From Calothrix sp. NIES-4101 (lineage in GTDB: Bacteria > Cyanobacteriota > Cyanobacteriia > Cyanobacteriales > Nostocaceae): a stretch of 64,000 bases of DNA. A program made the position numbers and the translations under genes. The stretch is taken from the NCBI GenBank assembly GCA_004296455.1, contig AP018280.1, forward strand, positions 4,464,001 to 4,528,000. The letters run 5' to 3'. Position 1 is the stretch's first letter; each line of letters begins with the position of its first letter. Below, one piece after another: positions 1-8,454 of this stretch. A model generated the notes under the pieces. That model was given only the letters and a program-made list of their open reading frames with translations. It was not told where the DNA came from and ran no database searches.

Positions 1-50
1 TTCAAGTCAGTTTAGGAGATGCTACTGTCAGAGAAAACTTTGAATTGTAA
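1..50 (+). CDS. C-terminal end of an unidentified gene (partial)
   Basis: A frame open from base 3 ends at the TAA at 48-50. The visible residues read QVSLGDATVRENFEL, which looks like coding sequence rather than spacer. The gene begins before the window. The fragment is too short to name a family. Confidence 0.35.
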   Translation, partial: QVSLGDATVRENFEL

Positions 51-202
51 GTGAATATTCTCTAACTGAAGAAAATGCAATCTAAATTTGATTAATCATG
101 ATTGCAAAAGAAATTTTATTTTTTGCTTTCAAGGGAATCAACTCTGGCTTTAGCAAAAATGATAAATATGAGTGTTGATACTTCTTGAGTTATTTGCTTA
201 CT

Positions 203-481
203 ATGATCGGGGAAGCAATATTGACTTTATTAGCATATGCCATAACCCATGAATATCAACTAGATCAAGCCACAAGAGATGCACCACGTCCAGCAAGTAC
301 AACTTTTTTAAAGACGCTTCAATCAGTTTACTTGAAATTAGCCAAGGAAGAATTACCAAATACATCTTTGGAATTACTCAGAAATCAAGGTGTTCCCACA
401 GTTAGTGACCAAGAATTTTTACAACACATCCAAAAAAATAGTTCAACTTCGTCACATTTTACTGGCTTTGGTAAAAAATGA
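203..481 (+). CDS. Small hypothetical protein
   Basis: I do not recognise this protein. From the ATG at 203 it is 92 aa; a TTG at 185 in the same frame would give 98 aa. No clear ribosome binding site decides between them. A short hydrophobic N-terminal stretch (GEAILTLLAYAI) is followed by a polar region with charged, helix-like character and a Ser/Thr-rich tail. It lies 169 bp upstream of the CHAT/NB-ARC gene on the same strand, inside the nifB element. The frame could also be a remnant of a longer gene, since degraded genes surround it. Confidence 0.4.
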   Translation: MIGEAILTLLAYAITHEYQLDQATRDAPRPASTTFLKTLQSVYLKLAKEELPNTSLELLRNQGVPTVSDQEFLQHIQKNSSTSSHFTGFGKK

Positions 482-650
482 CGGTTGGACTCGGAGTACC
501 GTAGCAATTTTTTGAAGTGAGGAAAAATCGATAGTTTATAAATAAAAAGCCGAAAAAGAACCGAACTTTCCCATTATTTTTTAAATTAGATACTATTTTA
601 CTCCTGGGCTTTAGCACATAAACTGTTATATAAACACTGTTACATAAACA

Positions 651-2294
651 ATGATTTATTCAGTTATCATCAATCTGGGGTATGGTAATTTACATGAAGG
701 GTTCCCCGTAGTGACTGTGGGATTGCGGGAAGCAAATAATCCGCGATCGCAGCAATTTATGGGGAGTTTGCCACCTGCGCCGAATTTGGTCAACTTGTAC
801 CGAAATTGGCGGTTGATGTATCAGAGTTTGTGCGATCGCTTAACTGTTGATTCTAGCAGGAGTGTCAGCAAATATGTTACAGATGATGATGACGACGAAC
901 TAGAAATTGATGAAGCTGATATTACAAATGTTTCTATCGTAGACTTTGATGATATTTGTCAACAGTTACAGTTAAATATTAATAATTGGTTAGATTCTCC
1001 AGAAATTTTGAATATTAGTCGATTGCTGCGGGCTGGGCTTCACCCCGCAGATGAAATTCGGGTAATTATTGAAACTCAAGATACTATTATTCAAAAATTA
1101 CCTTGGCATTGTAGCAGTTTTTTCCAGGATTATCCCCATGCAGAAGTTTCGTTTGCTAACACTGAATATCAACAGACTCTTCATTTAGGTAGGTCAAAAT
1201 TTTCTTGCCATCAAGTCAGGATTTTGGCAATTTTAGGGAATTCTCAAGGGATTGATTTAGAACAGGAAAAACAGTTTTTAAAAACTTTGCCGGATGCAGA
1301 AGTGGAGTTAATAATTAAACCTTCTCGGCAAGAATTTAACGATAAGCTGTGGGATTCCCAAGGCTGGGATATGCTTTTTTTTGCGGGGCATAGTCAAACA
1401 GATGAGGAAACGGGGATAATTTATATTAATGAAAATTCTACTCATAATAGTTTAACAATTGCACAATTAACAGAAGCCTTGAAAGCAGCGATTGAAAAGG
1501 GTTTAAAAATAGCAATTTTTAATTCCTGTGATGGATTGGGTTTAGCCCATAGTTTGGGTAAATTAAATTTACCAACAACAATTGTCATGCGTGAACCTGT
1601 CCCAAATCGGGTTGCAGAAGAGTTTTTTAATTATTTTTTACAAGGATTTGCTGTTGAGCAAAAATCTTTATATACATCTGTCCAAGAAGCAAGACGTAGA
1701 TTACAAGGATTAGAAAATGATTTTCCTGGTGCAAGTTGGTTACCAGTCATTTTGATTAATCCCGCCGAATAACCTCCAAATTGGGAAAGTTTAAAAGGGG
1801 AAAATTCCCATAACAAATTATCAGAAAAACTTACCAATTTCACAAAAATATCAAAACAGCGTCAGGATTGGGGTGATGCAATTGATGTATCTGTATTTTA
1901 TGGACGTAATGATGAAATTAATCAATTAAAACAATGGATTTTAGAAGATAATTGCCGATTAGTGACGATTATTGGGATGGGTGGAATTGGCAAAACTGCT
2001 TTGTCTGTGAAATTAGCAGAATTGGTCGAGAATGATTTTGATTGTTTGATTTGGCGTAGCTTACGGAATGCGCCATCTGTAGAGGAATTATTAAGGGATT
2101 TAATTGGGTTTTTATCAACTGAATCTCAAATTGTTATCAATAATTCTGTAGACAAACAAATACCACAATTGGTAAATTGTTTGCGTGAGAAACGCTGTTT
2201 AGTTGTTTTAGATAACCTGGAATCTGTTTTAGATAGTGACCAAAAAGCAGGAAATTATCGCCCAGGATATAGAACCCATTTGGGATCTATCTAA
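651..2294 (+). pseudogene. CHAT protease / NB-ARC ATPase gene, broken by a stop codon and truncated
   Basis: The first 373 codons (651-1772) encode a CHAT (caspase-like) domain. The probable catalytic His lies in FFAGHSQ and the Cys in FNSCDGLG. A TAA at 1770-1772 stops the frame, but the same frame stays open to 2294 and encodes the start of an NB-ARC/NACHT-type ATPase: Walker A IIGMGGIGKTAL near 1965-2000 and Walker B-like RCLVVLDNLES. In cyanobacteria such proteins usually continue into WD40 or TPR repeats; here none follow, because coding similarity stops at the IS5-type insertion at 2271. Even without the IS and one target copy, the frame would stop two codons later, so the truncation probably came first. 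An active CHAT-only product of 373 aa is possible, but a decaying conflict or cell-death-type gene is more likely. Confidence 0.75.
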
Positions 2295-3144
2295 GCAGTT
2301 GCCAGTCTTTTAAGCATTAGTCGGACAAAACAAAGATTAACCTTGGTGGTAGAATTCTTAAGGGTTCTTTCAAAATTCTTGACCAAACTTTTACATCTCT
2401 CCATCCAAGAGTTGGTTCTTTCTATGACCCACCTTGCTTTGACTGGAACAAAGCCAATATTCCTTCTTTTTCTTTTTGTGCTTTGGATGGTTTTGGTGAT
2501 AGCTTAAATTTAATCTTGGTCATTATTTGCGGATAGATTTTCTTTAACTCTTCCTCTAATTTTTCTGGGTGATATCCATTATCAAGAAGGATAGTAATTT
2601 TAGGAATATTAACGGGTTTAGATTTGAAATAATCAATGTTGTCAGACAACATTTCAATTAATCCTTGGTCATCAGATACCGACGCTTTGGTACAGTGAGT
2701 AAAAAAAGGGAACCCTAAAGTATCTACAGCTAAGTGCCTTTTAATACCATTTGTAGATTTGTAGAAACAGAACCCTTTCGTCTCTAAACTAGCATTACAA
2801 GTATTCTTTACAGCTTGTGAATCAATGATGATTAAGGTTGTCCATTTCGGTTTTTTTTTAACCTGTTCGCGCACTTGTTCATGCAGAATATCTCGGATAT
2901 TGTCGATTATTCCTTCTTCTCGCCACTGTTTGTAATGCCAGAATACAGTTGAGTAAGGAGGCAAGTATGAAGGCAAATCACACCAATTACAGCCATTTTT
3001 TAGCTGATACAGAACCCCATCTAAGATTTCTCTTTTACTCCAAGTTGGAGGTTTGGTTCTCTTTTTCTTAGGTAACAGGGGTTCAATAATTTCCCACTCC
3101 TTATCCGTCAAACTACTTGAATAGCCCATTGTCTCTTGATTCAC
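2291..3144 (-). CDS. IS5-family transposase, two frames joined by a probable -1 frameshift
   Basis: The first frame starts with GTG at 3144 (or ATG at 3129) and ends at 2422. It begins with an IS5-type helix-turn-helix (LTDKEWEIIEPLLP) and has a DDE-type Asp in IIIDSQAVKNT. The family's C-terminal motif is missing from this frame but is found in the -1 frame, reading GFVPVKARWVIERTNSWMER and ending in KRLATA with TAG at 2293-2291. The frames overlap near 2450-2475 over an A-rich stretch (CAAAAAGAAAAAGAAGG on the minus strand), typical of programmed slippage in this family. A simple inactivating frameshift is the alternative. The intact terminal repeats and clean target duplication favour a recently functional copy. 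Confidence 0.8.
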
Positions 3145-3145
3145 T

Positions 3146-3182
3146 CAGGTTATGGAAGGTGCTTCGCACCTTCCATAACCTG
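3146..3182. repeat. Perfect hairpin: 17-bp stem, 3-base loop
   Basis: CAGGTTATGGAAGGTGC at 3146-3162 is the exact reverse complement of 3166-3182, with loop TTC. It lies in the IS5-type element, 2 bp upstream of the transposase GTG start, and could fold over the ribosome binding region of the transcript and limit transposase translation. The loop region (GGTGCTTCGCACC) resembles the palindromic repeats common in cyanobacterial intergenic DNA. Confidence 0.75.
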
Positions 3183-3274
3183 CGGTAAAGGGCGATCGCA
3201 TTACTAAATATGTACTTGGTAATCACCATTTTGGATTATTATACCGGAGAATGTAAAGATACCAAATGGGTTCT

Positions 3275-3395
3275 ATATTTGTGAGGGCCACGGTTGCTCC
3301 TCTGCTCGCTGTAATGATTGTCATTTTACTAGCTGTATCTTTTATTTCTTGGAAGTCTCTTATTGAAGCAGATCATGCAGTGGCTGCTGAGTTTT
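3275..3395 (+). pseudogene. Fragment of a membrane protein gene next to the IS5-type element
   Basis: Just after the IS end a plus-strand frame reads VRATVAPLLAVMIVILLA and then SFISWKSLIEADHAVAAEF, a hydrophobic helix followed by an amphipathic segment. It looks like the N-terminal anchor of a sensor or transducer-type protein. The frame then runs into the convergent MocA-like gene, so only about 35 codons can be real. The full gene is absent and the family cannot be named. Confidence 0.35.
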
Positions 3396-3998
3396 TTAAT
3401 CTGGATTCAGCAACACCTGGTAATCTCTTAGTGTATCAATGTCAATTATTCCTAATGGAAAAGGAATACTAAACACTTGTTTTTCGTATTTTTGGATTAA
3501 TTTTTTTGCACCCACCATCTCACATAAAGTTATGAGTTCGGAGAAAAGTGTATGTTTAAACAAAACAGGTACACCTAATATATCTGCATATTCACAAGCA
3601 ATAATAGGTTTTCCCGTAGAATGATATGCTGTCACTAAATGATTAATAATTTCCGGGGACAAAAACGGCTGATCGCATACAGTAATCACTGCTGCATCTA
3701 TGGTGTGAGAATAAGTTTCCAAAGATATAATTCCCTGACGAATTGAGGAACCCATTCCCAAATGCCAATCTGGGTTTTCCACTACTCTTACAGAAGATAG
3801 GTTTACTTGAGAAGTAATTTTTTGTGCATTTGCCCCCAGAACTACGACTACAGGTTTGCATACTGAAGCGATCGCACTTTCTATAGTATGTTGAAGTAAG
3901 CTACATCCCTGATAAGGTAACAGTTGTTTCGGTGTACCCATGCGGGTTGATGCACCTGCTGCCAAGATAATAGTGGCTATATTCGATTCCACATTCAT
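3396..3998 (-). CDS. mocA: MocA/MobA-like molybdenum cofactor nucleotidyltransferase
   Basis: About 200 aa with the nucleotidyltransferase signature of the MobA/MocA superfamily. The N-terminal loop is LAAGASTRMGTPKQLLPYQG, with the Lys of PKQ as probable nucleotide contact, and ITVCDQPFLSP carries the metal-binding Asp. MocA-type enzymes add CMP to molybdopterin, giving the cofactor form used by xanthine-oxidase-family enzymes; the molybdenum hydroxylase operon in the same element fits that role. The ATG at 3998 overlaps the stop of the upstream XdhC-like gene by 4 bp (ATGA), indicating translational coupling; a GTG at 4004 is also in frame. The stop lies next to the IS5-type insertion site. 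Assignment to cytidylyl rather than guanylyl transfer rests on context. Confidence 0.85.
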   Translation of the reverse strand: MNVESNIATIILAAGASTRMGTPKQLLPYQGCSLLQHTIESAIASVCKPVVVVLGANAQKITSQVNLSSVRVVENPDWHLGMGSSIRQGIISLETYSHTIDAAVITVCDQPFLSPEIINHLVTAYHSTGKPIIACEYADILGVPVLFKHTLFSELITLCEMVGAKKLIQKYEKQVFSIPFPLGIIDIDTLRDYQVLLNPD

Positions 3999-5167
3999 AT
4001 CCACATAGATTTTAATTGCTCAATTTTGATTTCTCGGACTGGATTTGGTTGGTTAATTGCTTCAGTACGGTGTTTCAAAAAGCCACCATCGCGATTTGCT
4101 AACACAGCTTGAATCTCTGCAATCATTGATAAAGCGATCGCTTCTGGTGTATTCCCACCAATATCTAAACCAATGGGTGCATGTAATTTTTGTAACTGGC
4201 CTGGTGTGCATTCTACTCCTTGTATAATCAAATCTTGTATTAACTTGGCGATACGTTGCTTTGACCCCAAACAGCCTAAATATTTGATATTAGAAGGCAT
4301 TAGCACTTTGAGAATGTCTAAATCATCAAGGTAATTATGGGTTGCGATCGCAGCAACTGTGTAATCATTAATATGTATTTGCTGGTGTAAAATTTCCCTG
4401 CGGCTCAGAATTACTTCATCAGCCATGACAAAACGCAGTTTACTTGCCTCATTCGCCCGACAATCAAAAATTGTGACTCGCCAACCTAAGGCTTGAGCAA
4501 ACTCTGCTAATGGTACAGTATCACGACCTGCACCAAAAATTATCAAGTGTGGGGGTGGCTGAACCAACTCGATAAAAACATCTACTTTACCTATTGGTAG
4601 TTGGTATTTATGGAAACTTGGATTTTTATTTTCTAAGGCCGTACTGACATCTGTAAATAAAATATCAGTAAAATATTTTTCTCTTATATCAGTGTTAAAA
4701 CTACCATCTAACTTGAGCATTAAACGCTCCCCCACTTGGACATTGATTGTACCTTCCACAGATACAACGGTGGCAATAATACCTGGTTGCTGGTTACGGA
4801 AACATTGCTGAATAAAATTCAAGGGATTAAAGGGATTATCTGAACGTAGAGACTCAATCAGGATTTGCACTATACCATTACAACCAAGCCCAAATCCCCA
4901 GATAATATCCTCATCAGCAGTAGTGTCATAAGTAACAACTAGGGGTTTACCATCAGCCATAGAAACACGAGTATGTTCTAAGACATCATTTTCTAAACAA
5001 CCGCCGCTAATGGTTCCTACCAAATTACCATTTGATGTAATTAGCATCCTAGCACCAGGTCGGCGATAGGTAGAACCTTGAACATTGACAACAGTAGCCA
5101 GAAATGATTTTTCGCCTTTGTGTTTACTTGTGGCAAATGCTGTCAAAATAGAATTTAGCTCTTTCAT
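3995..5167 (-). CDS. xdhC: XdhC-family molybdenum hydroxylase maturation factor
   Basis: 390 aa with the two parts of the XdhC/CoxI family. The N-terminal part has GSTYRRPGARMLI and SGGCLEND, containing the conserved Cys. The C-terminal part is a Rossmann-like domain with LIIFGAGRDTVPLAEFA and ends near CLGSKQR. XdhC proteins bind molybdopterin, promote sulfuration of the cofactor and hand it to xanthine dehydrogenase-type enzymes. The start ATG at 5167 has a modest AGGA element upstream. It forms a two-gene unit with the MocA-like gene and lies about 5.5 kb from the hydroxylase genes on the same strand, separated by a plus-strand redox cluster that may have been inserted between them. Confidence 0.9.
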   Translation of the reverse strand: MKELNSILTAFATSKHKGEKSFLATVVNVQGSTYRRPGARMLITSNGNLVGTISGGCLENDVLEHTRVSMADGKPLVVTYDTTADEDIIWGFGLGCNGIVQILIESLRSDNPFNPLNFIQQCFRNQQPGIIATVVSVEGTINVQVGERLMLKLDGSFNTDIREKYFTDILFTDVSTALENKNPSFHKYQLPIGKVDVFIELVQPPPHLIIFGAGRDTVPLAEFAQALGWRVTIFDCRANEASKLRFVMADEVILSRREILHQQIHINDYTVAAIATHNYLDDLDILKVLMPSNIKYLGCLGSKQRIAKLIQDLIIQGVECTPGQLQKLHAPIGLDIGGNTPEAIALSMIAEIQAVLANRDGGFLKHRTEAINQPNPVREIKIEQLKSMWI

Positions 5168-5219
5168 TTTTCCTGCTGGAGACTCCCGGTATAACAGAGC
5201 CGAAAATGGAGATATTCTG

Positions 5220-5843
5220 ATGAATAGGATATTGTATTATCATCAACAATCAAACTTTTCTCGGAAAATTCGCATATTCTTAGCTGAGAAAAATTTAGAT
5301 TGTGAACTCAAAGAAATTAATCTGTTAAATAAGCCCCCTGAATTTCTGAAAATTTCTCCCATCGGTAAAGTCCCCGTGTTTGTTGAACAAGATGGTACAG
5401 TTATTTGGGATTCTACATTAATTGCGGAGTATTTAGATCAAACCTATCCCCAACCTTGTTTTTACCCAAGCAATCTACGGGAACTGCTTGAGTGTCGAAA
5501 ATGGGAAGAATTAGCAGATTATTTAGGTGATAATATCATTAACCTATGGGTACTCAATTTAACCAACGATCTAGCCCCTAGTCGCTATCGGACAAGATTA
5601 GAAACGTCAATTAATCGGCTTTTACCAATTTTTGAGCAACAATTAGCCCAGTCTCAATACTTATTAGGTGATCACACATGGACAGCAGCAGATGTAGCAG
5701 CTTTATGCTCCTTTGGTTACTATAGCTTTCGCTTAAATGAAGATTGGATTTTGCAGTATCCTAATTTAGGAAATTGGTTTAAAAATTTGCACGATCGCGA
5801 GTCAGTCAAATCAACTGTTCCTATGCATTTGAATAAACTATGA
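5220..5843 (+). CDS. Glutathione S-transferase family protein
   Basis: 207 aa from the ATG at 5220, which follows a GGAG-type site; the open frame extends upstream to 5085 but overlaps the XdhC-like gene on the other strand. The N-terminal thioredoxin-like half begins NRILYYHQQSNFSRKIRIFL and has the conserved cis-Pro segment IGKVPVFVEQDG followed by DSTLIAEYLDQ. The C-terminal helical half has QYLLGDHTWTAADVAAL, the usual N-capping motif. No Cys lies at the active-site position, so Ser or Tyr chemistry is likely. Its stop overlaps the start of the FAD monooxygenase by 4 bp, so the two were co-translated and may have acted on the same small molecule. The substrate is unknown. Confidence 0.85.
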   Translation: MNRILYYHQQSNFSRKIRIFLAEKNLDCELKEINLLNKPPEFLKISPIGKVPVFVEQDGTVIWDSTLIAEYLDQTYPQPCFYPSNLRELLECRKWEELADYLGDNIINLWVLNLTNDLAPSRYRTRLETSINRLLPIFEQQLAQSQYLLGDHTWTAADVAALCSFGYYSFRLNEDWILQYPNLGNWFKNLHDRESVKSTVPMHLNKL

Positions 5844-6746
5844 ACCTACACGCAAGCGCAGAAAAAAACACTCAAATTGAGAAATCTTCTCAACCACTTA
5901 TAGAAAAAGTCGCGATTATTGGTGCTGGACTTGGAGGTTTGGCTGTTGCTGTAGCACTCCGGAAACTCGGATATGATGTGCAAATATACGAAAAAGCACG
6001 GGATTTTCGCCCTATTGGTGGTGGTTTAGGATTGTTCCCAAATGGTTTGAATTTCCTGGATGCAATTGAACCTGGGATAGTAGAAACTATCAAAAACTTA
6101 GGTTGTGAGATTCAAACAAGTGTTCTGAAAAATACTCAAGGTGAAACAATTCGCACTAACCCAGCAAGCAGATATGGGGATAAATACGGTCAGCCATTAA
6201 TCACTGTTTGGTGGTGGCATTTGCAACAAATTCTTGCCTCTAAGTTACCCTCTGAAAGTATTCATCTTAACCATCGCTGTATTGGTTTTGAACAAGATGA
6301 GCGCAATGTGTTTATATATTTTGAGCATGGGGAAAAAGTTTGTGCAGACTTGTTAATTGGAGCCGATGGTATAAATTCGGCCGTTCGAGGGGCTTTAATT
6401 GGTGATGGCAAACCCCGCTATTTAAAAAGTATGTCTTGGCGTACTGTAATAAAATGTCACCAAGAGTTACTTAATCCAGGTGAACTAACATTTGTAAAAG
6501 GGAATCAAGAATTTATGTTCTTGTTGAATCTGGGAGACGATTACATTTCTTGGGTTTATCGTAAATTTTTTCCAGATTGTATTGTTTCCCAAGATGCAGG
6601 TGAGGTCAAATCTCAGGTTCTTAGTCAATTAGCTGACTGGGGGGAATCATTGCGATCGCTTGTGGAAGCCACACCAGCAGAGCGAATTCAGGAAGGAATA
6701 ATTTGCGATCGCTTACCCCTCAAGTCTTGGAGCAAAGGCAGAGTTA

Positions 6747-8070
6747 GAGAACTCCACAAAAAAAATGATCCTATGACGAGCCGGGTTTCGCAAAAATTTC
6801 AACAAACCATTTTTTGAGATGCGGAAGACGAAGGATTTGTTTTTCAACTTCTGCCATAGCCTCAGTTGTGAGTTTAACTCCTGTGGAGTAAACTTTTTTG
6901 ATCAATGTCACAACCGGATTTTGGCCTTTAAAAGTAAGTGTTCTTGCAAAATACAGGACTGATTCAACGGTGTCGAGTAAACTACCATTCCAATGCTGTT
7001 CTAGCCAACCAAAACTACGTTCTACAGGATTATACTTACTATGGTAGGGGGGATAGTAAGCTAGCTGTAAATTCAGGTTTGATGATGAAGAAAAGTCTAA
7101 TATTCGTTTCATAAACTGAGTACGACGAGAATGATTTTCTCGTCCGTTGTCTTGATTAATAACCAGTTTATTAATGTGATTAAATCGATGTTTTACTCTT
7201 TGCCACCAGTTTTCAATCAAATCAACAATACAATCAGCAGTCAATTTTGAAGTTACAAAAAATAGGAATAATTCGTTGTACTGAGGTAAAAAAATTCCGT
7301 AAGGGGTAACAGTTATAGCCTCTGCAAAATCATGGTCCAATGAAATAGTTGGTATACGAGTTTTCCCCCCTCGGTCAAACTCACCAACTTTTACTGCCAC
7401 CTTTGCATCAATTGATATACGTAAAGTATTGGGTTCATTATCTGCTTTAGTATTAATTTTTTCTAATTCTTGGAAAATTGCTTCTGTTTCTGGAATTTTC
7501 CTTATTGGCTTGGCTTTTATCACTCTTTTTAATGTGTAGCCTAACTCGTTTAACCGCCTTCTGATTGTTTCGTTTGATGGTAATTCCCCATCCCTATAAC
7601 CTTTTTGTTCAATTAGTTGCCGACGTACTTCCGATGAAGTCATACGAGTATACAAACGAGTACTTTTAAAACTCGGGTCAGTTTGGCTTTGTGGGTCTAC
7701 TAATGATTTCATATCCTCTAGTAGATGAGGCAATTTTTCCTCAATTCGTTTGCGACCACTATTGGCAAATGCATCAATGATTGGTTCACCACTCTCCAAC
7801 TCTTTCATCCCTTTACGAATAGTGCGTCTATTCCACCCCAACTCTCTTTCTGCCAAAGTTTGTCCACCAATCCCAAAACCTTTGACAACTTCTGCCATAA
7901 ATTGCCGCCGGTCGCTTGCCTTAAGCTTTTGCGCTGTTTTAATGTACAGAGATTTGAGGCTCTTGCTTAGCTCAATCATGGATTTTGGAGACTTCATGCA
8001 GACTGTACACGTTTAATTACCCTTTTTCTATCATCCCTTATTAGTGGATCAATTATTCTGTGGAGACCTC
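6747..8070. mobile_element. ISAzo13-type insertion sequence (1,324 bp)
   Basis: The boundaries come from imperfect inverted ends: GAGAACTCCACAAAAAAAAT at 6747 onward matches the complement of the right end near 8046-8070 at about 20 of 25 positions. TTA is duplicated at 6744-6746 and 8071-8073, and removing the IS with one TTA restores the monooxygenase frame. One transposase gene fills most of the element on the minus strand. Confidence 0.88.
6771..7997 (-). CDS. ISAzo13-family DDE transposase
   Basis: 408 aa. The N-terminal half is a helix-turn-helix region with AERELGWNRRTIRKGMKELE and a second DNA-binding part ending SNETIRRRLNELGYTLK. The catalytic core has ISIDAKVAVKVGEF (first Asp), KLVINQDNGRENHS (second Asp) and YYPPYHSKYNPVERSFGWLE (Glu), the arrangement of the ISAzo13 group. 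The length is normal and no frameshift is seen. The gene lies antisense within the FAD monooxygenase gene and is probably functional. Confidence 0.87.
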   Translation of the reverse strand: MKSPKSMIELSKSLKSLYIKTAQKLKASDRRQFMAEVVKGFGIGGQTLAERELGWNRRTIRKGMKELESGEPIIDAFANSGRKRIEEKLPHLLEDMKSLVDPQSQTDPSFKSTRLYTRMTSSEVRRQLIEQKGYRDGELPSNETIRRRLNELGYTLKRVIKAKPIRKIPETEAIFQELEKINTKADNEPNTLRISIDAKVAVKVGEFDRGGKTRIPTISLDHDFAEAITVTPYGIFLPQYNELFLFFVTSKLTADCIVDLIENWWQRVKHRFNHINKLVINQDNGRENHSRRTQFMKRILDFSSSSNLNLQLAYYPPYHSKYNPVERSFGWLEQHWNGSLLDTVESVLYFARTLTFKGQNPVVTLIKKVYSTGVKLTTEAMAEVEKQILRLPHLKKWFVEIFAKPGSS

Positions 8071-8454
8071 TTACTTTATTGGGTGATGCTGCCCATCCGA
8101 TGTCACCTTCTATCGGACAGGGAGCAAATAGCACCTTTGAAGATGCGTATGAACTGGCGTTGTGCTGTTCCCAAGCATCCAGCATTGAAGCAGCTTTAAA
8201 TACTTACGAACAGCGTCGCATACCCCGTACAGAATTGATGCAAAACCGGAGTGCTTTAGGTGAAATGCGTTACTACGCAAGCGATACCGAGGCTATAGAA
8301 AGGCAAATGCAGGAGCGATCGCAAATGACTATTGAAGAATATCAAGATTGGGTTTTTAACTACAAGCCTGTATTAGAGTTAATTCCATCCTCGGTATAGC
8401 GAAGATTGATTGACGAAACTTAAACAAAAAAGACACATCTTAGTTAATTTGATA

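Larger units (their letters stand above)
2271..3274. mobile_element. IS5-family insertion sequence (about 1,004 bp)
   Basis: The ends are inverted repeats. AGAACCCATTTGG at 2271-2283 matches CCAAATGGGTTCT at 3262-3274 perfectly over 13 bp, and the match continues with one mismatch to about 18 bp. ATAT flanks both sides (2267-2270 and 3275-3278) as a likely 4-bp target duplication. The element carries one transposase on the minus strand and a perfect 17-bp-stem hairpin upstream of that gene. It sits at the broken end of the CHAT/NB-ARC gene. Confidence 0.85.
5840..8399 (+). pseudogene. FAD-dependent aromatic-type monooxygenase split by an ISAzo13-type IS
   Basis: The N-terminal part (5840-6746) has the dinucleotide-binding fold VAIIGAGLGGLAVAVALRKL, the YEKA acidic end and the DLLIGADGINSAVRG motif of the salicylate-hydroxylase/UbiH-like class. 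The C-terminal part (8071-8399) has LLGDAAHPMSPSIGQGANS, the second FAD motif. Removing the IS at 6747-8070 and one TTA copy joins the halves in frame as GRVTLLGDAAHP, the family consensus, so the gene was intact before insertion. It is downstream of a GST and upstream of a Rieske oxygenase. As it stands only a truncated N-terminal product could be made. Confidence 0.9.
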
